Positions 1-8,885 of a DNA stretch of 64,000 bases are shown one piece after another. The notes under the pieces were generated by a model. It ran no database searches. It had not been told where the DNA came from and saw only the letters and a list, made by a program, of their open reading frames with translations. Source of the DNA: Pseudomonas sp. GD03944 (lineage in GTDB: Bacteria; Pseudomonadota; Gammaproteobacteria; Pseudomonadales; Pseudomonadaceae); the NCBI RefSeq assembly GCF_029839275.1, contig NZ_JAOCAH010000003.1:372001-436000 (forward strand), read 5' to 3'. Every line of letters starts with the position of its first letter. The first letter of the stretch is position 1. The translations under genes were made by a program, and so were the position numbers.

Positions 1-979
1 CTATGGCGGCCAGACGGTGTACTTCGCCGAGAGCCTGGACACCTTCCTCGAAGACCTCAAGCGCGCCCGGCCGACCGTGATGTTCGGCGTGCCGCGGATC
101 TGGACCAAGTTCCAGATGGGCGTCTACAGCAAGATGCCGGCGCAGAAGCTCGACCGCCTGCTCAGGCTACCGTTCATTGGCCGCATCGTCGGGCGCAAGG
201 TCCTGGCCGGGCTGGGCCTGGACGCCATCCGCTACGCGCTGTCCGGTGCCGCGCCGGTGCCGGAAACCCTGCTCAACTGGTACCGCCGCCTGGGCATGGA
301 CATCCAGGAGGTCTATGGCATGACCGAGAACTGCGGGTATTCCCACGTGTGCCGGCCGGGGCGCTTCCGCCAGGGCTGGATCGGCCAGAACAGCCCGGGC
401 GTCGAGGTGCGTATCGCCGAGGACGGTGAGGTCCAGGTGCGCAGCGGGGCGACCATGCAGGGCTACTTCAAGGACCCGGTGAAGACGGCCGAGACCATTA
501 CCGAGGACGGCTTCCTGCGTACCGGCGACAAGGGCGAGCAGGACGCCGAAGGCAACCTGCGCCTGACCGGGCGCATCAAGGAAATCTTCAAGACCAGCAA
601 GGGCAAGTACGTGGCTCCCGCGCCCATCGAGAACCGCATCGGCGAGCATTCGCGCATCGAGCAGGTGTGCGTGGTCGGTGACGGCCTGCCGCAGCCCATG
701 GCGCTGTGCGTGCTGTCGGACGTGGGCCGCCAGGAGGCCGCCAACGGCACCCGCGGCGAGCTGGAAAGCAGCCTGCGCACGCTGCTCGACGAGGTCAATG
801 GCAACCTCGACAAGCACGAACGCCTGCAAGGCCTGGTGCTGGTCAAGGAAGTCTGGGCGGTGGACAACGGTTTCCTCACGCCAACCCTGAAGATCAAGCG
901 TAATGTGGTGGAAAGCACCTACGGATCGCGCTTCGTCGAATGGGGCCAGCGCGGCGAAGCGGTGCTCTGGCACGATTGA
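1..979 (+). CDS. AMP-forming acyl-CoA synthetase / AMP-binding protein, C-terminal part (5' truncated by window)
   Basis: The open frame runs in from before base 1 and stops at 977-979, so the N-terminus and any start are outside the window. The visible part is an ANL-superfamily adenylating enzyme: it has the YGMTE adenylate-binding motif, the TGD motif, the GRIKEIFKTSKGKYVAP hinge/A8 region and a late TLKIKR segment with the expected catalytic lysine. These enzymes activate a carboxylic acid with ATP and transfer it to CoA; the arrangement resembles long-chain acyl-CoA (FadD15-like) ligases, but the substrate cannot be read from this piece. The thioesterase 48 bases downstream on the same strand suggests a shared acyl-CoA role. 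Confidence 0.9.
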   Translation, partial: YGGQTVYFAESLDTFLEDLKRARPTVMFGVPRIWTKFQMGVYSKMPAQKLDRLLRLPFIGRIVGRKVLAGLGLDAIRYALSGAAPVPETLLNWYRRLGMDIQEVYGMTENCGYSHVCRPGRFRQGWIGQNSPGVEVRIAEDGEVQVRSGATMQGYFKDPVKTAETITEDGFLRTGDKGEQDAEGNLRLTGRIKEIFKTSKGKYVAPAPIENRIGEHSRIEQVCVVGDGLPQPMALCVLSDVGRQEAANGTRGELESSLRTLLDEVNGNLDKHERLQGLVLVKEVWAVDNGFLTPTLKIKRNVVESTYGSRFVEWGQRGEAVLWHD

Positions 980-1027
980 TCGGCCGGCGGGCGCTCTCGC
1001 GTCCGCCCTCTGCAGAGGAACCTGTTC

Positions 1028-1471
1028 ATGAGCCTGTGGCGACAGACCCCGGATATCGGGCGCCTTAACGAGATGTTGAAGAACACCATCGGCGAACAGC
1101 TGGACATCCGTTTCGAGTCGTTCGACGACGATTCGCTGACGGCCAGCATGGTGGTCGATGCGCGTACCCATCAGCCCTATGGCCTGCTGCACGGCGGGGC
1201 ATCGGTGGTGCTGGCCGAGACCCTGGGCTCCACGGCCAGCTTCCTCTGCCTCGACAGCAGCCGCTTCTACTGCGTCGGCCTGGAGGTCAATGCCAACCAC
1301 CTGCGCGGCCTGCGCAGCGGGCGGGTGACCGCCGTGGCGCGGGCGGTGCACCTGGGGCGCACCACCCACGTGTGGGACATCCGCCTGAGCGGTGACGATG
1401 GCAAGGCCAGCTGCATTTCGCGGCTGACCATGGCCATCGTGCCCCTGGGCGAACAACCGCCGAAGGGCTGA
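1028..1471 (+). CDS. Hotdog-fold thioesterase (PaaI/YdiI-like)
   Basis: 147 residues, the usual size of a single hotdog domain. The HGG motif at residues 55-57 and Glu64 match the catalytic helix of the YdiI/MenI/PaaI group, in which the glutamate activates water to hydrolyse an acyl-CoA thioester. The ATG follows a GAGGAA ribosome site about 7 bases upstream. It lies 48 bases after the acyl-CoA ligase and is probably cotranscribed, which would give a ligase/thioesterase pair. Specificity (menaquinone precursor, phenylacetyl-type or medium-chain acyl-CoA) is not determined by the sequence. Confidence 0.88.
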   Translation: MSLWRQTPDIGRLNEMLKNTIGEQLDIRFESFDDDSLTASMVVDARTHQPYGLLHGGASVVLAETLGSTASFLCLDSSRFYCVGLEVNANHLRGLRSGRVTAVARAVHLGRTTHVWDIRLSGDDGKASCISRLTMAIVPLGEQPPKG

Positions 1472-1524
1472 CGCCTGCAATTTTATCCAAGCCGTTCCCG
1501 GCGCCGCTCGCTAGACTGGCGCCC

Positions 1525-2337
1525 ATGGAGCAGATCAACCACATCCGCAGCGGGTTACCCGGCGTCCGCCTGATCGACGCCGAGTACCACCGTTTCAGCT
1601 TTCCCCGGCATTTTCACCTGGAGTACCACCTGGGCCTGATGCTGAACGGGCAGCAGCGCTACGTCTATCGCGGCGAACGCTGCCTGGTCGGCGGCGGCGA
1701 CACGCTGCTGATGGCGCCCGAGCATGTCCATGACGGTGCCAGCCTGGCGGGTGAGGGCTACCGCATCCGGGTCCTGGCCCTGGACCCGTTGTGGCTGGAC
1801 CAGGCCAGTCGCAGCCTGACCGATGGCGCCCAGGGCGCCCCGCGCCTGACCACCACCCGCCTACGCAACCCGCTGCTGCAGCGTCAGTTGATCACTGTCC
1901 ATGCGGCGCTGCTCGGCGACGATTCTCGGCTCGTCCAGGAAACCGCCTTGTGGCAGGCGCTGGCCTGCCTGCTCAGCCAGGGCTCGACCTTGCGCGTGGC
2001 GGGGGAGACGCCGGGCTTCGACCGGGTCACCTGGGCGCGCCTGCGCGAGTGGCTAGAGTCGCGCCTGGAGCAGCCGCCGAGCCTGGAAGAACTGGCGGCG
2101 TTCTGTGGCCTGAGTCCCTGGCAGACGCTGCGGCGCTTCAGCCGGCAGTGTGGCCTGCCGCCGCACCAGTGGCTGATCCACCTGCGCCTGGAGCGCGCCT
2201 TGCCCTTGGTGCTGCAAGGCAAGCCTCTGAGCGAGATCGCCCTGCAACTGGGCTTCTGCGACCAGGCGCATTTCTCCCGGGTGTTCCGCCGGACCTACGG
2301 CGTACCGCCGTCGCGGTTGCGCGGCGAGGCGGGATAA
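1525..2337 (+). CDS. AraC-family transcriptional regulator
   Basis: 270 residues. The N-terminal half is a cupin-like sensing domain with a HFHLEYHLG segment near residue 29. The C-terminal ~85 residues hold two helix-turn-helix units: one around LEELAAFCGLSPWQTLRRF and one around LSEIALQLGFCDQAHFSRVF, the latter being the conserved AraC signature helix. Such proteins bind DNA as activators when a small ligand occupies the cupin. No ligand can be inferred. It ends about 110 bases before an alpha/beta hydrolase gene on the same strand, and neighbours on both sides are acyl-group enzymes. Confidence 0.9.
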   Translation: MEQINHIRSGLPGVRLIDAEYHRFSFPRHFHLEYHLGLMLNGQQRYVYRGERCLVGGGDTLLMAPEHVHDGASLAGEGYRIRVLALDPLWLDQASRSLTDGAQGAPRLTTTRLRNPLLQRQLITVHAALLGDDSRLVQETALWQALACLLSQGSTLRVAGETPGFDRVTWARLREWLESRLEQPPSLEELAAFCGLSPWQTLRRFSRQCGLPPHQWLIHLRLERALPLVLQGKPLSEIALQLGFCDQAHFSRVFRRTYGVPPSRLRGEAG

Positions 2338-2447
2338 AGACACCGAGGGTTTGGCCGTAGCGCCATCATCATTGTCCGTGACGATCATTGCCCCGGGCGC
2401 AGGGCTGCCGGACAATCCGGCCCAGTATCCGCCGAACCGAACGAGCC

Positions 2448-3257
2448 ATGCCGTCACCGATCTTCTTCGCCCACGCCAACGGGTTCCCGTCCGCCACCTA
2501 CGGCAAACTGTTCGCCGCCCTGGCGCCTGACTACAGCGTGAGTCACCTGGCGCTGCACGGGCACGACCCGCGCTTTCCGGTGAATGACAACTGGAGCAAC
2601 CTGGTGGATGAGCTGTTGCATCACCTGCAGGAACGGGCAGAGCCGGTGTGGGGCGTGGGGCATTCCCTGGGTGGCCTGCTGCACTACCATGCGGCGCTGC
2701 GTCATCCGCAGCTCTATCGGGGTGTGGTGATGCTCGATTCGCCGATCCTGACCCTCGCCGATCAATGGGTGATCCGCGCCGCCAAGCGTTTCGGCTTCAT
2801 CGACCGCATCACCCCGGCCGGGCGGACCCTGGGGCGCCGCGAACAGTTCACCGATCCGGCCGAGGCCCGCCAGTACTTCGCCGGCAAGACCCTGTTCCGC
2901 CGCTTCGACCCGGAATGCCTGGACGCCTACGTCGAGCATGGCCTGTTCAAGAGCGGGGAAGGGCTGCGCCTGCGCTTCGACCCGTCCACGGAAATCAACA
3001 TCTACCGCAGCGTGCCGCACATCGCCCCGGGGCGCCCGCAACAATTGCAGGTGCCGCTGGCCATGGTGCGCGGGCGCCACAGCCGGGTGGTGCTGCCCCA
3101 TCACGCCCGACTCATCCGGCGCATGGCCAAGGGCGAATACCTGACGCTGCCCGGCGGCCACATGTTCCCCTTGGAACGTCCCCAGGACACCGCCGAATTG
3201 CTGAAATCCCTGTTCGCCCGCTGGGCCGGTCAGGCCACCACCGAGGCTTCCGCATGA
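2448..3257 (+). CDS. Alpha/beta hydrolase
   Basis: 269 residues from the ATG at 2448. An in-frame TTG at 2388 would add a 20-residue basic tail not typical of the fold and was not chosen. The nucleophile elbow GHSLGG gives Ser73, the oxyanion/HAN motif lies at the N-terminus (FFAHANGFP), and the terminal LPGGHMFPLERP carries the catalytic His. No signal peptide, so cytoplasmic. The stop overlaps the start of the next hydrolase by four bases (ATGA), so the two are translationally coupled. Substrate unknown; esterase or thioesterase activity is likely. Confidence 0.9.
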   Translation: MPSPIFFAHANGFPSATYGKLFAALAPDYSVSHLALHGHDPRFPVNDNWSNLVDELLHHLQERAEPVWGVGHSLGGLLHYHAALRHPQLYRGVVMLDSPILTLADQWVIRAAKRFGFIDRITPAGRTLGRREQFTDPAEARQYFAGKTLFRRFDPECLDAYVEHGLFKSGEGLRLRFDPSTEINIYRSVPHIAPGRPQQLQVPLAMVRGRHSRVVLPHHARLIRRMAKGEYLTLPGGHMFPLERPQDTAELLKSLFARWAGQATTEASA

Positions 3258-4117
3258 CCCTGGCTTTCGAAGAAGTACGCCTGACCCTGCCGCACATCGA
3301 ACTGGCGGCCCACCTCTACGGGCCGGCGGACGGCGAGCCGGTGATCGCCCTGCATGGCTGGCTGGACAACGCCAACAGTTTCGCGCGACTGGCGCCGCGG
3401 CTGGAGGGGGTGCGCATCGTCGCCCTGGATTTCGCCGGCCATGGCCATTCCGCCCACCGGCCGGTGGGGGCGGGCTATGCGTTGTGGGATTACGTGCATG
3501 ACGTGCTGCAGGTGGCCGAGCAGTTCGGCTGGCAGCGCTTTTCCCTGCTCGGGCATTCCATGGGGGCGATCGTCTCGGTGATGCTGGCCGGCGCGCTGCC
3601 GGAGCGGGTCACGCGCCTGGCGCTGATCGACGGGTTGATTCCCTACACCGGCGAAGCCGACGCCGCGCCGCAGAAACTGGCCGAAGCCCTCACCGCGCAA
3701 ATGGCCCTGGCGGGCAAGCGCAAGCCAGTGTACGCCGCTTTCGAACGGGCGGTGGAAGCGCGCATGCGCGGGGTCGGCGCGGTCAGCCGCGAGGCGGCCG
3801 AACTGCTGGCCCAGCGCGGGCTGATGCCGGTGGCGGGCGGCTACACCTGGCGCACCGACAACCGCCTGACCCTGCCATCGCCACTGCGTCTGACCCAGGC
3901 CCACGCCATGGCCTTCGTTCGGCGCCTGGCCTGCCCGGTGCAACTGGTGCTGGCCGAGCAGGGCATGCTGGCGGCCCAGCCGTCGCTGGCGGCGTTGCTG
4001 GCCGACACGCCCATCGACGTGCGGCGGGTGCCCGGCGGCCACCACCTGCACCTGGACGACGAGGCGGGCGCGCAGCGCGTAGCAGACTGTTTCAAACCTT
4101 TCCTGCTCGCGCCTTGA
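3254..4117 (+). CDS. Alpha/beta hydrolase (serine-hydrolase-like, LHGWLDN type)
   Basis: 287 residues. It starts inside the stop of the preceding hydrolase (ATGA overlap). Features are the N-terminal ALHGWLDNANSF oxyanion segment, the GHSMGA elbow with Ser102, and a C-terminal VPGGHHLHLDD with the catalytic His. The LHGWLDN sequence is typical of the SERHL-type subgroup. It is related to, but clearly diverged from, the hydrolase immediately upstream, so the pair may be an old duplication. Cytoplasmic; natural substrate unknown. Confidence 0.9.
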   Translation: MTLAFEEVRLTLPHIELAAHLYGPADGEPVIALHGWLDNANSFARLAPRLEGVRIVALDFAGHGHSAHRPVGAGYALWDYVHDVLQVAEQFGWQRFSLLGHSMGAIVSVMLAGALPERVTRLALIDGLIPYTGEADAAPQKLAEALTAQMALAGKRKPVYAAFERAVEARMRGVGAVSREAAELLAQRGLMPVAGGYTWRTDNRLTLPSPLRLTQAHAMAFVRRLACPVQLVLAEQGMLAAQPSLAALLADTPIDVRRVPGGHHLHLDDEAGAQRVADCFKPFLLAP

Positions 4118-4168
4118 CTTGCCGGGGGTACTGGGGAAAGGTGAGGTCGATTGCACACGGAGAATCGC

Positions 4169-4831
4169 ATGATCGACCTTTACACTGCCGCAACGCCCAA
4201 TGGACACAAGGTGTCCATCGCTCTGGAAGAGCTTCAGCTGCCCTACACCGTCCACGCACTGAGTTTTGACAGAAAGGAACAGAAGGCGTCGGCGTTTCTG
4301 AAGATCAATCCGAACGGCCGTATTCCCGCCATCGTCGACCGCGACAACGGTGATTTCGCCGTGTTCGAGTCCGGCGCGATCCTCGTCTACCTCGCCGAGC
4401 TCACCGGGCAACTGATGCCCCAGGACGCCAAGGGCCGTTCCGAGGTCATGCAATGGCTGATGTTCCAAATGGGCGGGGTGGGGCCGATGCAGGGCCAGGC
4501 CAACGTGTTCTTCCGCTATTTCCCCGAACACCTGCAGAGCGCCATCGACCGCTACCAGCACGAAACCCGTCGCCTCTACGAAGTGCTCGACACCCGCCTG
4601 GGGCAGGCGCAGTACCTGGCCGGCGACTACAGCATCGCCGACATCGCCACCTACCCGTGGGTACGCATCCACGACTGGTCCGGGGTGTCGGTGAAAGGCC
4701 TGGACAACCTGCAGCGCTGGATGGCCGAGCTGGATGCCCGGCCGGCAGTACAACGGGGTCTGCAAGTGCCGGTGCAGCAGGCCAGGAATGACGACGCGGT
4801 GAAAACCGCCCAATCGATGCTGATCAAATGA
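4169..4831 (+). CDS. Glutathione S-transferase (Nu class, YfcG/YghU-like)
   Basis: 220 residues from the ATG at 4169, which has GGAG six bases upstream; an in-frame TTG at 4151 has no such support. The N-terminal thioredoxin fold begins [15 protein letters not shown], the Nu-class active-site strand in which Thr/Asn replace the classical Ser/Tyr, followed by the [11 protein letters not shown] cis-proline loop and [12 protein letters not shown]. The C-terminal helical domain contains the conserved [10 protein letters not shown] motif. Nu-class enzymes often act as disulfide-bond reductases or peroxidases using glutathione. The stop overlaps the next gene by four bases. Confidence 0.92.
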   Translation: MIDLYTAATPNGHKVSIALEELQLPYTVHALSFDRKEQKASAFLKINPNGRIPAIVDRDNGDFAVFESGAILVYLAELTGQLMPQDAKGRSEVMQWLMFQMGGVGPMQGQANVFFRYFPEHLQSAIDRYQHETRRLYEVLDTRLGQAQYLAGDYSIADIATYPWVRIHDWSGVSVKGLDNLQRWMAELDARPAVQRGLQVPVQQARNDDAVKTAQSMLIK

Positions 4832-5640
4832 GTGGCTTCATGCGCGGTGCGATGGGGATGGGCCTGGCGTTGCTGGCGACCGGGGCGATGGCCGATGTCA
4901 GCGGCAGCCGTGATCTGGAGATGCTGCCGCGCTTCCCCGGCAGCGAAATTGCGGTGTTCAGCGAGAACCCCTCGCTGGAGCGGATCTACCCGCAAGGCTC
5001 GATCCGCCGCATCAGCGGCCGCCTGCGCTACGAGCGCGAGATCCAGGCGACCGGGGCGATGACCGCCGTGACCTATGAGCTGCCGCGCACCCACACGGCC
5101 ACCGATGTGTTCACCGCCGCCCGCGAAGCCATGCAGGAACAGGACGCCGAGTTGCTCTACTGGTGCCAGGGCCGCGAGTGCGGCGCGAGCAACCTGTGGG
5201 CCAACTCGGTATTCGGCCAGGCGCTGCTGTATGGCGCCGACGACCAGCAGGCCTACGCGTTGCTGCGCCTGGCCGAGCCGCAGCAGGACAGCCTGCTGGC
5301 GCTCTACAGCATCACCCGGGGCAACCGCCGGGCCTACCTGCACGCCGAGCTGCTGGCGGCCGACGCACCGTTGCAGAACGTCCTGCCGACCCCGGCGACC
5401 CTGCTGCGTCAGCTGAAAACCGACGGCGAACTGCGGTTGCCGGCCCATGCCGAGCCGACCGACGCCTGGGTCGAACTGCTGGCCCGCAGCCTGAGCCTGG
5501 ACAGCACCCTGCGTGCCAGCCTCAGCGGGCCCCAGGCCGAAGCCTGGCGCGAAGCCCTGGTGGCGCAACGGGTGCGTGCCGCACGCCTGGAGCTGGGCAA
5601 TGCCGAGGCCGAAGGCCTGCGCCTGACGGTGCTGCGCTGA
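4828..5640 (+). CDS. DUF4892 family protein, probably exported
   Basis: 270 residues beginning with a short hydrophobic stretch ([13 protein letters not shown]), consistent with a signal peptide cut after ALATGAMA and a periplasmic location. The mature part starts [16 protein letters not shown] and contains a conserved [15 protein letters not shown] segment with two cysteines, features of the DUF4892 family found in Pseudomonas; biochemical function is unknown. It is coupled to the GST gene by an ATGA overlap. A palindrome-rich gap follows before the next gene. Confidence 0.8.
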   Translation: MSGFMRGAMGMGLALLATGAMADVSGSRDLEMLPRFPGSEIAVFSENPSLERIYPQGSIRRISGRLRYEREIQATGAMTAVTYELPRTHTATDVFTAAREAMQEQDAELLYWCQGRECGASNLWANSVFGQALLYGADDQQAYALLRLAEPQQDSLLALYSITRGNRRAYLHAELLAADAPLQNVLPTPATLLRQLKTDGELRLPAHAEPTDAWVELLARSLSLDSTLRASLSGPQAEAWREALVAQRVRAARLELGNAEAEGLRLTVLR

Positions 5641-5735
5641 GCGGACCATTCCCGGCATTGCCAAATCCGCCACACGCGCTGACGAGCCGGCTTGTCGCTT
5701 CCCGCGCAAGCCGGCATCCTTGACCCTTTCCGAGC

Positions 5736-5757
5736 CGGCCAGACGATCGTCTGGCCG
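5736..5757. repeat. Perfect 22-bp palindrome upstream of the AI-2E family transporter
   Basis: The arms are CGGCCAGACGA and TCGTCTGGCCG with no spacer. It is preceded at 5686-5715 by a second inverted repeat, GCCGGCTTG with a 12-base gap to CAAGCCGGC. The 22-bp site lies 33 bases before the ATG at 5791, a position suited to an operator or to a hairpin in the 5' leader. No U-tract follows, so a simple terminator for the upstream gene is less likely. Confidence 0.6.
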
Positions 5758-5790
5758 CCGGCCTGTGTTTCCTTTCGCGGAGCGATATGG

Positions 5791-6870
5791 ATGTTGAATA
5801 ACGACCGTTTGCTGGTGCAGATCCTTCTGTTCGGGCTACTCGGTGCAACGTTGTGGGTGCTTGCACCCTTCTGGTCGGCACTGTTCTGGGCCGCCGTGCT
5901 GTCCTTCGCCAGTTGGCCGCTGATGCGTTTGCTGACCCGTCTGCTCAAGGGCCGCGTATCGGCCGCCGCGGGCCTGCTGACGGCCGGCTGGACCCTGCTG
6001 GTGGCGGTGCCGCTGGTGATGCTGGGCTTCAACCTGGCGGACCACATCAAGGACGCCACCGCGCTGGTCAAGAACTTCCAGGTCTCCGGCCTGCCGCCAC
6101 CGCCGGAGTGGCTGGGCGATATCCCGCTGGTGGGCGACCGCCTGGTGGGCTTCTGGCAGACCATCGATCAGCAGGGTGCGCAGTTCTTCGCCACCATCCA
6201 GCCGTACCTCGGCCAGGTCGGCAACTGGCTGCTGGCGCGCAGCGCACAGATCGGCGGCGGGGTGCTGGAGCTGGCCCTGAGCCTGGTGCTGGTGTTCTTC
6301 TTCTACCGCGACGGCCCGCGCCTGGCGGCCTTCGCCCGCAGCCTGCTGGAGCGGCTGATCGGCGACCGCGCCGACCACTACCTGGAGCTGATCGCCGGCA
6401 CCGTGCAGCGCGTGGTCAACGGCGTGATCGGTACCGCCGCCGCCCAGGCGGTGCTGGCCTGGATCGGCTTCATGATCGCCGGCGTGCCCGGTGCCTTGCT
6501 GCTCGGCCTGCTGACCTTCGGCTTCAGCCTGATCATGGTGCCGCCGCTGATCTGGGGGCCGGCGGTGGCCTGGCTGGTGTGGCAGGGCGACATCAGCATG
6601 GCGATCTTCCTCGGCGTCTGGGGCTTCTTCGTCATCAGCGGCGTGGACAACATCCTCAAGCCGTACCTGATCAGCCGCGGCGGCAACCTGCCGCTGGTGG
6701 TGGTGCTGCTCGGGGTGTTCGGCGGCATCCTGGCGTTCGGCTTCATGGGCCTGTTCCTCGGCCCGACCCTGCTGGCCGTGGCCTACAGCCTGGTCAGCGA
6801 CTGGGTCGACGAAAAGTCGCCCCACGTGGTCCTGGGCAACGACCCCGCGAAGAAACCCGACGACCACTGA
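5791..6870 (+). CDS. AI-2E family transporter (PerM/YhhT-type membrane protein)
   Basis: 359 residues from the ATG at 5791, which has GGAG eight bases upstream; longer in-frame starts would encode the palindromic gap. It has paired hydrophobic segments at the N-terminus, a central soluble loop (about residues 75-150), and a C-terminal block of five or so membrane spans containing PPLIWGPAVAWLVWQG and the VDNILKPYLISR motif characteristic of the AI-2E/PerM family. Members export small molecules or act as Na+/H+ antiporters; transport of autoinducer-2 is established only for E. coli TqsA. A strong terminator follows. Confidence 0.9.
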   Translation: MLNNDRLLVQILLFGLLGATLWVLAPFWSALFWAAVLSFASWPLMRLLTRLLKGRVSAAAGLLTAGWTLLVAVPLVMLGFNLADHIKDATALVKNFQVSGLPPPPEWLGDIPLVGDRLVGFWQTIDQQGAQFFATIQPYLGQVGNWLLARSAQIGGGVLELALSLVLVFFFYRDGPRLAAFARSLLERLIGDRADHYLELIAGTVQRVVNGVIGTAAAQAVLAWIGFMIAGVPGALLLGLLTFGFSLIMVPPLIWGPAVAWLVWQGDISMAIFLGVWGFFVISGVDNILKPYLISRGGNLPLVVVLLGVFGGILAFGFMGLFLGPTLLAVAYSLVSDWVDEKSPHVVLGNDPAKKPDDH

Positions 6871-6893
6871 CCGGCCTCTCGTGGCACACCTGA

Positions 6894-6925
6894 CGGCCAA
6901 TCCCTGAGCGGGGATTGGCCGTTTT
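6894..6925 (+). terminator. Rho-independent terminator after the AI-2E family transporter
   Basis: The stem is CGGCCAATCCC / GGGATTGGCCG with a six-base loop (TGAGCG), followed directly by TTTTC. It separates the transporter gene from the kdp operon. Confidence 0.85.
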
Positions 6926-6966
6926 CATTGGCGCCCGGAAAACGCCGGGCGCCCCCGCCAGACGCG

Positions 6967-7020
6967 TTCTTTACGCTTTCTTTATGCCCCGGGCAGGGGC
7001 CGCCACTCGTTCCTTTACGC
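6967..7020 (+). promoter_or_regulatory. Candidate KdpE-binding region: three direct repeats before kdpF
   Basis: Three near-identical pyrimidine-rich repeats lie here: TTCTTTACGC (6967-6976), TTCTTTATGC (6978-6987) and TTCCTTTACGC (7010-7020). The first two start 11 bases apart and the third about 33 bases further on, that is one and three helical turns, as expected for a regulator binding one face of the helix. A possible -10 (GACAAT) sits at 7031-7036. KdpE is known to activate kdpFABC from T-rich sites in E. coli; assignment here is inference from position. Confidence 0.55.
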
Positions 7021-7075
7021 CCTCGCTCGCGACAATTCGCTCAAGGCGGTCATCACCGCATCACGGAGCGCATAC

Positions 7076-7165
7076 ATGAGCATTCTCGACGGAGCATCCC
7101 TGGGCCTGGCTACCGGGCTTTTCATTTATCTGCTGGTCGCGCTGCTGCGCGCCGAGCGGCGCTAG
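7076..7165 (+). CDS. kdpF: KdpF, small stabilising subunit of the Kdp potassium ATPase
   Basis: This short gene encodes 29 residues: an N-terminal [10 protein letters not shown], one transmembrane helix ([15 protein letters not shown]) and a basic end RAERR. Length, single helix and position ten bases before kdpA match KdpF, which binds in the membrane between KdpA and KdpB and stabilises the complex. A CGGAG ribosome site precedes the ATG. The AGGAGG that serves kdpA overlaps its stop codon. Confidence 0.9.
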   Translation: MSILDGASLGLATGLFIYLLVALLRAERR

Positions 7166-7175
7166 GAGGCCCACC

Positions 7176-8876
7176 ATGCAGATTCACGATTACGGGATGA
7201 TCCTGGCCTTTTTCCTGTTGGTGCTGATTCCGGCACCCTTTATCGGGCGTTACCTGTACCGGGCCATGGAAGGGCAGCCGACGCTGTTGAGCCCGCTGCT
7301 CAGGCCATTGGAAAACCTCTGCTACCGCGTGGCCGGGGTCGACAGCCAGACCGAGCAGAGCTGGAAAACCTACAGCCTGGCGCTGCTGGCCTTCACCCTG
7401 GTCAGCCTGCTGGCACTGTTCGCCATTCTCGTGCTGCAAGGCCTGTTGCCGCTCAACCCGCAGCAGGTGCCGGGGCTGGAGTGGAGCCTGGCGTTCAACA
7501 CCGCGGTGAGCTTCGTCACCAACACCAACTGGCAGGCCTACAGCGGCGAGGCGGCGCTCAGCTACTTCAGCCAGATGGTCGGCCTGGGTGTGCAGAACTT
7601 CGTCAGCCCGGCGGTCGGCCTGGCGGTGCTGGTGGTGCTGTGCCGGGGTATTGCGCGGCGCTCGAGCAACAGCGTAGGCAACTTCTGGGTCGACCTGACC
7701 CGCGCCACGCTTTACGGCCTGCTGCCGCTGTGCCTGGTGCTGGCGCTGTTCCTGGTGTGGCAGGGCGTGCCCCAGACCTTCACCGAGTACGTGCAGGCCA
7801 GGACCCTGCTCGGCGCCGACCAGAGCATCCCCCTGGGGCCGGTGGCCAGCCAGATCGCCATCAAGCAGCTCGGCACCAACGGCGGCGGTTTCTTCGGCGT
7901 GAACTCGGCGCACCCGTTCGAGAACCCCACGGCGTGGAGCAACCTGTTCGAGCTGGCGTCGATCATCCTGATTCCCGCGGCGCTGATCTTCACCTTCGGT
8001 CACTACGTCAAGGACCTGCGCCAGAGCCGCGCGCTGCTGGCCTGCATGCTGATCATCTTCACCATCGGCCTGGGCGTGACCCTGTATGCCGAACACCAGC
8101 CGAACCCGACCCTGGCCAGCCTGCCGGTGGAGCAGGTGGGCTCGATGGAAGGCAAGGAAAGCCGCTTCGGCGTCGCCGCCTCGGCCCTCTGGGCGGTGAC
8201 TACCACGGCGGCGTCGAACGGTTCGGTGAACGCCATGCACGACAGTTTCAGCGCCCTGGGCGGCATGGTGACGATGCTCAACATGATGCTCGGCGAGGTG
8301 ATCTTCGGCGGCGTCGGCGCGGGCCTGTACGGCATGCTGCTGTTCGTGCTGATCGCGGTGTTCCTGGCCGGCCTGATGATCGGTCGCACCCCGGAATACC
8401 TGGGCAAGAAGCTCGAGGCCGGTGAAGTGCGCCTGCTGGTGGCGACCCTGCTGGTCATGCCCCTGGGCGTGCTGGTAATGGCCGCGCTGGCGATCAGCCT
8501 GCCGGGGCCGGCGGCTTCGGTGAGCAACCCCGGTGCCCATGGGTTCAGCCAGCTGCTGTACGCCTACACCTCGGGGGCGGCCAACAACGGCTCGGCCTTC
8601 GCCGGGTTCGGCGCCAATACCCCGTATCACAACCTGATGATCGCCCTGGCCATGTTGATCGGTCGCTTCGGCTACATCCTGCCGGTCCTGGCCATCGCCG
8701 GCAGCCTGGCGGCGAAGAAGCAGGTGCCGGTGGGCAGCAACAGCTTCCCGACCCACGGCCCGCTGTTCGTCACCCTGTTGACCCTGACCATCCTGCTGGT
8801 CGGCGGCCTGACCTTCCTGCCGAGCCTGGCGCTCGGCCCCATCGCAGAACACTTCGCCATGTTCCAGGGCTTCTAA
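7176..8876 (+). CDS. kdpA: KdpA, potassium-translocating subunit of the Kdp ATPase
   Basis: 566 residues, the normal KdpA length, with about ten membrane helices. KdpA descends from K+ channels and has four selectivity-filter repeats; visible ones include [29 protein letters not shown] and GAANNGSAF. It selects K+ from the periplasm and passes it through an internal tunnel to KdpB. The ATG follows a clear AGGAGG. Second gene of kdpFABCDE, nine bases before kdpB. Confidence 0.98.
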   Translation: MQIHDYGMILAFFLLVLIPAPFIGRYLYRAMEGQPTLLSPLLRPLENLCYRVAGVDSQTEQSWKTYSLALLAFTLVSLLALFAILVLQGLLPLNPQQVPGLEWSLAFNTAVSFVTNTNWQAYSGEAALSYFSQMVGLGVQNFVSPAVGLAVLVVLCRGIARRSSNSVGNFWVDLTRATLYGLLPLCLVLALFLVWQGVPQTFTEYVQARTLLGADQSIPLGPVASQIAIKQLGTNGGGFFGVNSAHPFENPTAWSNLFELASIILIPAALIFTFGHYVKDLRQSRALLACMLIIFTIGLGVTLYAEHQPNPTLASLPVEQVGSMEGKESRFGVAASALWAVTTTAASNGSVNAMHDSFSALGGMVTMLNMMLGEVIFGGVGAGLYGMLLFVLIAVFLAGLMIGRTPEYLGKKLEAGEVRLLVATLLVMPLGVLVMAALAISLPGPAASVSNPGAHGFSQLLYAYTSGAANNGSAFAGFGANTPYHNLMIALAMLIGRFGYILPVLAIAGSLAAKKQVPVGSNSFPTHGPLFVTLLTLTILLVGGLTFLPSLALGPIAEHFAMFQGF

Positions 8877-8885
8877 GGGAGAACC

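Noticed and set aside
2388..2447. TTG start that lengthens the first alpha/beta hydrolase
   Set aside because: The ATG at 2448 fits the fold; the extra residues are basic and unlike the family.
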